64,000 nucleotides of DNA from UBA1479 sp040221095 (GTDB taxonomy: Bacteria > Pseudomonadota > Alphaproteobacteria > Rhodospirillales > Casp-alpha2), in the NCBI GenBank assembly GCA_040221095.1, contig JAVJVP010000017.1, forward strand, positions 1 to 64,000. Reading direction: 5' to 3'. How positions within the stretch are numbered: the first letter of the stretch is position 1; the number at the start of each line of letters is the position of its first letter. Positions 23,561 through 30,556 of the stretch are shown piece after piece. The position numbers were made by a program, and so were the translations under genes. The notes beneath the pieces are model-generated. The model searched no databases. It was not told the DNA's origin and was given only the letters and a program-made list of their open reading frames with translations.

Positions 23561-24043
23561 TTAGAACTTCAGAACAACATTCACCCGGCGGTTCTTGTCG
23601 TTCTTGACGCCGTCCGCCGTCTTTTCGGCGGGCTCGTCTTCACCGAAGAACTGGGTGATGATCTTGCTCGGGTCGATGCCGATTTCCGAGAACATCTGTT
23701 TCACGTTTTCGACACGCTTTTCCGACAGTTTGCGGTTGAGCTTCTTGTCACCCGCGGTGTCGGTGTGGCCGGTCAGCAGAACGGCCTTGTAGCCGTTCAT
23801 GGTGTCAGCCATCAGCCTGTAGGCGACGGTTGCACCCGCTTCGTTGACGGCGGCTTTGCCGAAATCGAAGTAGATCACGTACTTTTCGTCGGCACGGGTC
23901 TTTTTCTCGGCCGGCTTGGCCGCGGCGGGTTTGGCTTCGGCTTTGGCCGCGGTCGGTTTGGCGGTGTCGCCGTCCATGTTGGCGCAAGCAGCGACCAGCG
24001 CACCGGTAAGTCCCAAAACAGCAAATCTGTTCAGGATGTTCAT
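23561..24043 (-). CDS. OmpA-family lipoprotein (short copy)
   Basis: This 160-residue lipoprotein begins MNILNRFAVLGLTGALVAAC, nearly identical to its neighbour, with the lipidated Cys at position 20. A short Ala/Lys-rich linker (AKAEAKPAAAKPAEKKTRAD) leads straight into the OmpA peptidoglycan-binding domain (YVIYFDFGKAAVNEAG, GHTDTAGDKKLNRKLSEKRV, end NDKNRRVNVVLKF). The size and layout resemble Pal-type proteins. No tol genes are nearby, so it is not called Pal. The ribosome-binding region GGAAGGAAATAC is shared with the long copy, which points to a duplication that included the leader. Confidence 0.9.
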   Translation of the reverse strand: MNILNRFAVLGLTGALVAACANMDGDTAKPTAAKAEAKPAAAKPAEKKTRADEKYVIYFDFGKAAVNEAGATVAYRLMADTMNGYKAVLLTGHTDTAGDKKLNRKLSEKRVENVKQMFSEIGIDPSKIITQFFGEDEPAEKTADGVKNDKNRRVNVVLKF

Positions 24044-24353
24044 AGTCGTATTTCCTTCCAAAGAAATTGAGGGTTGGGATCTTGTTGCTTAGGCGCGCCA
24101 TGCCCCCCGACGGATGGTGCCGGCCGATCAAACTCCGTACATTTTTAATTGTACGTACCGAACGCGGCGATTCGTCCGCTTGTGCTCCTCGTCAACAGTC
24201 GGGTGCAGAATTGACCATAATGTCGTGCGAAGCAAGCAGTGCAATCGCGGAAATCGATTTATCGCCCGGATATCCAACCCCGACGGGATGAAATACGGGC
24301 CTGGGGAAAAGGCGTCCTTGCGGCGTCACAATCCCGTGGCATAGAACGACGTC
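24044..24353. promoter_or_regulatory. Divergent gene-free region with inverted repeat
   Basis: This 310-base gap lies between the OmpA-like genes (leftward) and the HAD gene (rightward). It contains CGTACA (24136-24141) and TGTACG (24150-24155), a perfect inverted repeat with an 8-base T/A spacer, in a locally A/T-rich patch. It also holds the leader of the short OmpA-like gene, which resembles the leader of the long copy. No gene or RNA was recognised in it. Confidence 0.4.
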
Positions 24354-25031
24354 ATGAACATCAGGCTTTGCGTTTTCGATTGCGACGGAACCCTCGTCGA
24401 TTCCCAGGACAGCATCGTGCGCTCCATGCAGGCGGCGTTCGGGGCATGTGGTTTGGCGCTGCCGGCCCCCCGCGACATCCGTCGCGTGGTCGGCCTGCCC
24501 CTGGCCACGGCGGCGCTGGTTCTGGCCCCGGCGGGTACGGATGCGGGCATGGCGGAAAGCCTGGCGGAGGCCTACCGCGACAGCTTTTCCGAACTGCGTC
24601 GAAGCGGACAGGTCGACGATCCCCTGTTCCCCGGCGTGCATGACGTCGTCGACGCCCTGGATGCGGCCGGGTGGCTGCTCGGCATCGCCACGGGCAAGGG
24701 GCGGCGGGGATTGGACATGACCCTGGACCGCCATGGCCTGAAAGGCCGCTTCATATCCCTGCAGACCGCCGACAGCGCCCCGGGCAAGCCGGCTCCCGGT
24801 ATGCTGCTGAACGCAATGGCCGATGCCGGGGCCAACCCCGGCAACACGGTGATGATCGGCGACACCACCTTCGATGTGGAGATGTCCAATAATGCAGGTG
24901 TCCTCGCCATCGGGGTCGCCTGGGGGTATCATGAGACGGAGGAGCTGACGGCGGCGGGCGCGCGCCGGGTGATTCCCGGCTTTGAAGCCCTCGTTCCCAG
25001 CCTGAATGAACTGATGGAGGCGTCAACGTGA
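24354..25031 (+). CDS. HAD-family hydrolase, Gph/PGP-like
   Basis: This haloacid dehalogenase-type phosphatase of 225 residues carries motif I VFDCDGTLVDSQ at residues 7-18, where the first Asp is the nucleophile. The cap segment spans about 20-90. Motif II is in GIATGKGRRGL, a Lys lies in PGKPAPGMLL, and motif IV is MIGDTTFDVEMSNNAG. The layout resembles phosphoglycolate phosphatases, but the substrate cannot be fixed from sequence. It overlaps the asmA start by four bases (GTGA). Confidence 0.9.
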   Translation: MNIRLCVFDCDGTLVDSQDSIVRSMQAAFGACGLALPAPRDIRRVVGLPLATAALVLAPAGTDAGMAESLAEAYRDSFSELRRSGQVDDPLFPGVHDVVDALDAAGWLLGIATGKGRRGLDMTLDRHGLKGRFISLQTADSAPGKPAPGMLLNAMADAGANPGNTVMIGDTTFDVEMSNNAGVLAIGVAWGYHETEELTAAGARRVIPGFEALVPSLNELMEAST

Positions 25032-27337
25032 AGCGGCTGTTCAAGACCATATCGATCCTGGGCGTGCTGCTGATCGCGGTGGTGGTCGCCGCCGTTGCGG
25101 TGCTCAGTTCCCTTGATTTCAACGACTACAAGGGCGTCATTGCCGAAGAGGCCAAAAAGGCGACGGGGCGTGACCTGAAAATCTCGGGCGACCTGAAGCT
25201 CAATATCTCGCTTACGCCCTCGCTTTATGTCGACGGGGTTTCCTTCGCCAACGCGTCCTGGGGCTCGCGGCCCGAGATGATGACCCTGCAGCGCCTGGAG
25301 GCCGAGGTCGCCTTGCTGCCCTTGTTGTCCAGCAAGGTGGATGTGAAACGCGTGGTTTTGATCGGACTCGACCTGTTGGCCGAAACGGACAAGCAGGGGC
25401 GGGGCAACTGGCAGTTCGGCGCGGCGGACGGCAAATCTGCCTCCCCCGCCGAGACGACCTCCGGCGGCGGCAATCTGCCGCTCGTCCGCAAGGTTCGTAT
25501 CAAGGATCTCCGTGTCACCTACCGCGACGGCCGCACGGGCGAACAGACGCGCCTGACCCTGCCGTCCCTCGACCTGGGGGCCGATGGGATCGATGCGCCG
25601 CTGCGCATTGCCCTGAAAGGGGACGTGAACGGCGAGGACTTTTCCGCAACCGGCACGATCGCCTCGATCCGCCAGCTGACCACGGGGGGTGAATTGCCGC
25701 TCGACCTCAAGGCGCAGGCCTTGGGCGCCGACATGACCCTGCGCGGCACCATCGCCGATCCCAAGGCCATGACCGGCCTGGCCGTCACACTGGCGCTCAA
25801 GGGCGCGTCCATTTCCGAAACCCTGGCGACGGCGGGCAAGCTCGCCCCCCAGCTTGCGGCGGTGAAGGTGCCCGACCTTGGCCCCTACGACGTGTCGCTG
25901 ACGGTCACGGGGTCGTCGGCCAAGCCCAGCATCAGCAATCTGAAGGCGTCCCTGGGGCGGCCCGGGGAAACCTCCCTGACCGCCGCCGGGTCGATCGCCG
26001 ACGCCATCAAGGCTCAGGGCATCGACCTGCAGGTCGCGGCGACGGTCAAGGACCCCGCCGGACTGGCCAAGGGCCTGGGTGCCGAGGCGCCGCCGCTGCC
26101 CGCCGTGACCGCCTCGGCGCGCGTCGCAGACAAGGACGGCGGATACCACCTGCAGGACGTGGATGTGAAGATCGGGGCCAGCGACCTCAAGGGCACGGCC
26201 TCGCTGCGCCTGGGCGGCGCGCGGCCGCGGATCGCGGCGGACCTGCAATCGGCGTTGCTGGATCTGGATGAACTTCTGCCCAAGGGCGACGGTAAACCCA
26301 CGCCGCCGCCCGCCGATGGCCGCCTGTTCCCGGCCGATCCGCTGCCGCTGGACGGGCTCAAGGCCGCTGATGCGGACATCAAGCTGGCCGCCGCCAAACT
26401 GCGCGTGAACAAGATGGACGTGACCGACCTGCGCCTGTGGGTGCAGTTGCAGGGCGGACGTCTGTCCGTGAAGCCGCTGCAGGCGACGGTCGCCGACGGC
26501 GTGATTTCCGGAGAGGTCATCTTGGATGGGGACCAGGCCGTGCCGCCCCTTGCGGTGAATCTGAATATCGCCAAGCTGGACTATGGCAAGCTGGTCGCCG
26601 CCATGGGCGAGAAGCCCGTGGCCGAAGGCACCGCCGACGTGACGCTTAAGGTCGCGGGGGCGGGGACCAGCGTCCGTCAGATCATGGCCGGGCTCGACGG
26701 CAAGCTGCGCGTGGTTTCCGAAAAAGGCCGCATCGACAGCGCCCTGTTGAACGTGGCATCGGCCGATATTCTGTCGGCCTTGCCGCTGGTCGACAGCAAG
26801 GGCGACAAGGAATTGCGCTGTGCCGTCATCGATTTCGACGTCGTCAAGGGTGTCGCCAACGCCAAGGCGCTGGTGCTTGAGACGGGGGGACTGTCCGTGG
26901 TCGGTGTCGGCGGCATCAATTTGCGCGATGAGACCCTGAATCTGGTGCTCGAACCCCGGGCCAAGAAGACCAGCCTGCTGTCGGCGGCCATAGTGCCGGT
27001 CGCCCTGCGCGGCACCTTGGCCAAGCCCGAACCCAAGGTCAATCCGGCGGATCTGATGACGGGCGTGGCGTCCAACGTGGCCAGCGGCGCCGCCGCGATC
27101 ATGACGTTCGGGCTGTCGGCACTGGCGCAAAGTGCCTTTAACCGCGCGGTCAGCACGGACGATACGGATTACTGCGCCCAGGCCCTGGCCGGCAAGCAGG
27201 TGGCGCCGTCGAAGGGGGCGGCGAAACAGGCCCCCGCCCAGCAGAAGCCGCAGGAACAACCCAAATCCGGGGTCGGCGGCGCCTTGCAGAACCTGGAAAA
27301 GGGTTTGGGCGGCCTCAAGGGCCTGCTCGGCAAGTAG
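25028..27337 (+). CDS. AsmA family protein
   Basis: AsmA-like proteins are inner-membrane anchored, span the periplasm and are linked to lipid transport and outer-membrane assembly. The 769-residue protein starts with GTG at 25028. An N-terminal membrane anchor (TISILGVLLIAVVVAAVAVL) is followed by FNDYKGVIAEEAKKATGRDL, the typical AsmA opening. The C-terminal AsmA domain includes MAGLDGKLRVVSEKGRIDSA and DETLNLVLEPRAKKTSLLSA. The end is Gln/Pro/Lys rich. The coupling to the HAD gene suggests one transcript. Confidence 0.92.
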   Translation: MKRLFKTISILGVLLIAVVVAAVAVLSSLDFNDYKGVIAEEAKKATGRDLKISGDLKLNISLTPSLYVDGVSFANASWGSRPEMMTLQRLEAEVALLPLLSSKVDVKRVVLIGLDLLAETDKQGRGNWQFGAADGKSASPAETTSGGGNLPLVRKVRIKDLRVTYRDGRTGEQTRLTLPSLDLGADGIDAPLRIALKGDVNGEDFSATGTIASIRQLTTGGELPLDLKAQALGADMTLRGTIADPKAMTGLAVTLALKGASISETLATAGKLAPQLAAVKVPDLGPYDVSLTVTGSSAKPSISNLKASLGRPGETSLTAAGSIADAIKAQGIDLQVAATVKDPAGLAKGLGAEAPPLPAVTASARVADKDGGYHLQDVDVKIGASDLKGTASLRLGGARPRIAADLQSALLDLDELLPKGDGKPTPPPADGRLFPADPLPLDGLKAADADIKLAAAKLRVNKMDVTDLRLWVQLQGGRLSVKPLQATVADGVISGEVILDGDQAVPPLAVNLNIAKLDYGKLVAAMGEKPVAEGTADVTLKVAGAGTSVRQIMAGLDGKLRVVSEKGRIDSALLNVASADILSALPLVDSKGDKELRCAVIDFDVVKGVANAKALVLETGGLSVVGVGGINLRDETLNLVLEPRAKKTSLLSAAIVPVALRGTLAKPEPKVNPADLMTGVASNVASGAAAIMTFGLSALAQSAFNRAVSTDDTDYCAQALAGKQVAPSKGAAKQAPAQQKPQEQPKSGVGGALQNLEKGLGGLKGLLGK

Positions 27338-27365
27338 CCGCGACCGCGCGACCCGGAACCACGCC

Positions 27366-28088
27366 ATGCTGAAATCCGATATGAAACGGTTCTACCGCGA
27401 CGTCACGGTCGCCCCCACTGTGCCCGATAACGGGGCGGGGGAGGCGTTCCAGATTCTGCTCGACGGCCGAAAGGTGAAGTCGCCCCTTGCCCGCGAACTT
27501 GCGGTCCCGTCCCGCCCCCTGGCCGAGGCGGTGGCGGCGGAATGGGATGCCCAGTTGGAAAAAATCCTGCCCGCGTCCATGCCGCTGACCCAATTGGCCT
27601 TCACCGCCATCGACCGCATCGCGCCGCAGCAGGCCGAGGTCGCCGACCGCATCGCCCGATACGGCGAAACGGATTTGCTGTGCTACCGGGCCATGGCACC
27701 GGCCGATCTGGTGCAACTCCAGGCCGACTCCTGGGATCCGTTGCTGGCCTGGGCGGCGGACGATCTGGGGGCGGCGCTTGTGGTGACCGACGGCATCGTG
27801 CCCGTGGATCAGCCCGAGGCGGCTCTTGCCGCGCTCGCCCATGCGGTCTCGGCCCTGGACGCCTACCGGCTGACGGCGTTGGCCGCCGTGGTGCAGGCGG
27901 CCGGGTCGTTGGTGATCGGCTTGGCGTTGGTGCGGGGGCGGCTGGACGCCTCGGCGGCGGTCGCCCTGTCGCAACTGGACGAAAGCTACCAGAGCGAGAA
28001 ATGGGGGGCGGACAAGGAAGCCGTCGACCGCCTCGGCGCCCTGCAGGCGGAAATCGCCCAGGCGGAAACCTTCCTGGGGCTTCTCTAG
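27366..28088 (+). CDS. ATP12-family F1-ATPase assembly chaperone
   Basis: ATP12 helps assemble the F1 part of ATP synthase in mitochondria, and its relatives are found in alphaproteobacteria. The 240-residue protein has RFYRDVTVAPTVPD and ILLDGRKVKSPLARELAVPS near the N-terminus. PLTQLAFTAIDRI and RYGETDLLCYRAM follow in the middle, with DESYQSEKWGADKEA near the end, all typical of the family. The start ATG at 27366 is taken from similarity. No ATP synthase genes are adjacent. It converges with the CheY-like gene at 28110. Confidence 0.93.
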   Translation: MLKSDMKRFYRDVTVAPTVPDNGAGEAFQILLDGRKVKSPLARELAVPSRPLAEAVAAEWDAQLEKILPASMPLTQLAFTAIDRIAPQQAEVADRIARYGETDLLCYRAMAPADLVQLQADSWDPLLAWAADDLGAALVVTDGIVPVDQPEAALAALAHAVSALDAYRLTALAAVVQAAGSLVIGLALVRGRLDASAAVALSQLDESYQSEKWGADKEAVDRLGALQAEIAQAETFLGLL

Positions 28089-28109
28089 GCCGTCAGAACC
28101 GGATCAGTT

Positions 28110-28682
28110 TCAGTTGTAGATCGGGTTGCTGCCCGGTGCCGGGCCGCTGGTGTTCAGCCGCGCGGCGGCCCGCCCGCGCGGGGTCGGCAGTTCCGTCGGC
28201 GCCCCGTCGCGGCGTTCCCGGCCGCGGTAGTTGAGCGCCCGGCGCCGCCGGTCGGGGCCGAAATAGCTGTCGGCCCGGACATACAGGCGGGGGTTTTCGA
28301 TCAGCGACTTGATGCGCGAATAGATCAGGTGCGCGGAAAACGGCTTGGCCAGGAATTCGTTGATTCCGGCGTCCCGCGCCTTGCACACCTGATGCAGTTC
28401 CGTGAAGGCGGTGATCATCACCACGGGCGCGAACATGTCACGGCTTTCCGCATGCTTGCGGATGCGGTCAAGGAAGGACATGCCGTTCAGGCCCGGCGAC
28501 CAGTCGGTCAGCACCAGATCGGCGGGAAAATCCTGGAACAATTCGAAGGCGGTTTCCTCGTCGCCGGCATCGCGCACGTTCTCGATCCCGAACTCGTGCA
28601 GGATATTGCGGATCAGATGCCGCATGGGCGCATGCTGCTCGACGACCAGCACGTTCAAACGTGAAAGATTGTAATCGGGCAT
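28110..28682 (-). CDS. CheY-like receiver protein with GPDRRRR tail, atypical acidic pocket
   Basis: This single-domain receiver of 190 residues has Asp60 (LVLTDWSPGLNG) as phospho-acceptor, Thr in VVMITAFTE and Lys in NEFLAKPFS. The usual acidic pair is Glu15-Gln16 (VVEQH), so the second metal-binding acid is missing. After the receiver comes a basic tail, IENPRLYVRADSYFGPDRRR, then RGRERR. The same tail occurs in the receiver protein at 57350. There is no output domain. It is convergent with the ATP12 gene and divergent from pccB. Confidence 0.88.
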   Translation of the reverse strand: MPDYNLSRLNVLVVEQHAPMRHLIRNILHEFGIENVRDAGDEETAFELFQDFPADLVLTDWSPGLNGMSFLDRIRKHAESRDMFAPVVMITAFTELHQVCKARDAGINEFLAKPFSAHLIYSRIKSLIENPRLYVRADSYFGPDRRRRALNYRGRERRDGAPTELPTPRGRAAARLNTSGPAPGSNPIYN

Positions 28683-28838
28683 GCGTCCCCGAGGCTCCTC
28701 TTAACTTAAGCCTGACCGCGCAACACACCCTGATGAGTGGGCTCTTTCGGCCCGGATTTATTGATTAACCATTCGCGGACACGTTCCCGGCGAACAGTGC
28801 GAGATGCTTATATCATGATGGTTAACAAGGGGCTATGC

Positions 28839-28862
28839 AGATGAATGAAAAACCATTCATCT
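28839..28862. promoter_or_regulatory. Perfect inverted repeat upstream of pccB
   Basis: AGATGAATG (28839-28847) and CATTCATCT (28854-28862) form a 9-bp dyad with an AAAAAC spacer, 117 bases before the pccB start. A wider pair, TTAACCAT (28765-28772) and ATGGTTAA (28818-28825), flanks a probable promoter area. The site may be an operator or an mRNA hairpin. No regulator is assigned. Confidence 0.4.
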
Positions 28863-28978
28863 GTTATTCCAAATCCCGATGGGCTGGGTATTTTCGCTGG
28901 CGCAACATAAGACCCGACAGTATCCTTTGGCTCCTCCCGAACCCCGCGGCGAAACGACCATCAGCGAGACGCGATTCC

Positions 28979-30511
28979 ATGTACGACATCATCCGGCAGC
29001 TTGAAGAAAAACGCGACCGCGCCCGCATGGGCGGCGGCGAACGGCGCATCGACGCCCAGCACGGCAAGGGCAAGCTGACCGCCCGCGAACGCATCGAGGT
29101 TCTGCTCGATCCCGGCTCCTTCGAGGAATGGGACATGTTCGTCGAACACCGCTGCACCGACTTCGGCATGGCCGAACAGTCGACCCCGGGCGACGGCGTG
29201 GTCACCGGTTACGGCACGGTCAACGGCCGCCTGATTTTCGTGTTCTCGCAGGATTTCACCGTGTTCGGCGGCTCGCTGTCGGAAAGCCATGCGGAAAAGA
29301 TCTGCAAGATCATGGACCAGGCCATGAAGGTGGGTGCCCCGGTGATCGGGCTCAATGATTCTGGGGGCGCGCGCATCCAGGAAGGCGTCGATTCCCTGGC
29401 CGGTTATGCCGAGGTGTTCCAGCGCAATGTCCTGGCGTCGGGCGTGGTGCCGCAGATTTCCTGCATTATGGGCCCCTGCGCGGGCGGCGCCGTCTATTCC
29501 CCGGCCATGACCGACTTCATCTTCATGGTTCAGGACAGTTCATACATGTTCGTCACCGGCCCCGACGTGGTGAAGACGGTGACCCATGAGGAAGTGACCC
29601 AGGAGGAACTGGGCGGGGCTTCGACCCATACGACCAAGTCCGGCGTCGCCGACAAGGCCTTCACGGACGACCTGCAGGCGCTGCTCTATCTGCGCCGCTT
29701 CATCGATTTCCTGCCCGCCAACAACAAGGAAAAGCCGCCCGTGCGGCCGACGCAGGACCCCCACGATCGGGTCGAAATGTCCTTGGACACCCTGATCCCC
29801 GACAATCCGAACAAGCCCTACGACATGAAGGAGCTGATCGAGAAGGTCGTGGACGAAGGCGACTTCTTCGAGCTGCAGCCCGATTATGCGGGCAACATCG
29901 TGATCGGCTTTGCCCGCATGGAGGGCTCGACCGTCGGCATCGTCGCCAACCAGCCCATGGTGCTGGCCGGCTGCCTCGACATCGCCTCGGCGACCAAGGC
30001 GGGGCGTTTCGTGCGTTTCTGTGATTCCTTCAACATCCCCATCGTCACCTTCGTCGACGTGCCCGGGTTCCTGCCCGGCACGGCGCAGGAATACGGCGGC
30101 ATCATCAAGCACGGGGCCAAGCTTCTGTATGCCTATGCGGAAGCCACCGTGCCCAAGGTCACGGTCATCACCCGCAAGGCCTATGGCGGGGCCTATGACG
30201 TGATGTCGTCCAAGCATCTGCGCGGCGACGCCAATTATGCCTGGCCGACGGCGGAAATCGCCGTCATGGGTCCCAAGGGGGCGGTCGAGATCATTTTCCG
30301 CGGCGACCTGGGCGACAAGGAAAAGATCGCCGCCCGGACCGAGGAATACCGCACCCGCTTCGCCAACCCCTTCATCGCCGGCAGCCGCGGTTTCATCGAC
30401 GATGTCATCATGCCCCACGGCACGCGGACGCGGATCTGCCGCAGCTTGCGCATGCTGAAGAACAAGGACCTGAAGAATCCTTGGAAGAAGCACGGGAACA
30501 TCCCGCTTTAG
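28979..30511 (+). CDS. pccB: Propionyl-CoA carboxylase, carboxyltransferase (beta) subunit
   Basis: The beta subunit moves the carboxyl group from carboxybiotin to propionyl-CoA, giving methylmalonyl-CoA. It has 510 residues, the PccB size. The start at 28979 gives MYDIIRQLEEKRDRARMGGG. The two crotonase-like halves show FVFSQDFTVFGGSLSESHAE, LNDSGGARIQEGVDSLAGYA, FVDVPGFLPGTAQEYGGIIK and RKAYGGAYDVMSSKHLRGDA. The partner pccA lies about 11 kb downstream on the same strand. The frame is open further upstream but without family similarity. Confidence 0.95.
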   Translation: MYDIIRQLEEKRDRARMGGGERRIDAQHGKGKLTARERIEVLLDPGSFEEWDMFVEHRCTDFGMAEQSTPGDGVVTGYGTVNGRLIFVFSQDFTVFGGSLSESHAEKICKIMDQAMKVGAPVIGLNDSGGARIQEGVDSLAGYAEVFQRNVLASGVVPQISCIMGPCAGGAVYSPAMTDFIFMVQDSSYMFVTGPDVVKTVTHEEVTQEELGGASTHTTKSGVADKAFTDDLQALLYLRRFIDFLPANNKEKPPVRPTQDPHDRVEMSLDTLIPDNPNKPYDMKELIEKVVDEGDFFELQPDYAGNIVIGFARMEGSTVGIVANQPMVLAGCLDIASATKAGRFVRFCDSFNIPIVTFVDVPGFLPGTAQEYGGIIKHGAKLLYAYAEATVPKVTVITRKAYGGAYDVMSSKHLRGDANYAWPTAEIAVMGPKGAVEIIFRGDLGDKEKIAARTEEYRTRFANPFIAGSRGFIDDVIMPHGTRTRICRSLRMLKNKDLKNPWKKHGNIPL

Positions 30512-30556
30512 GGACGATCTTTGCTATGATCCCCCAAGCAACGGGGATCGGATCAC

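Noticed and set aside
22590..23564. A 324-codon + strand open frame opposite the long OmpA-like gene
   Set aside because: The minus-strand frame has a lipobox, an OmpA domain and a ribosome-binding site; the + frame has none of these.
24929..27367. An 812-codon open frame on the minus strand opposite asmA
   Set aside because: It mirrors the codon pattern of the real + strand gene. In G+C-rich DNA the opposite frame stays open because of G/C at third positions. The translation is low complexity (Gln, Arg, Gly, His rich) with no family motif.
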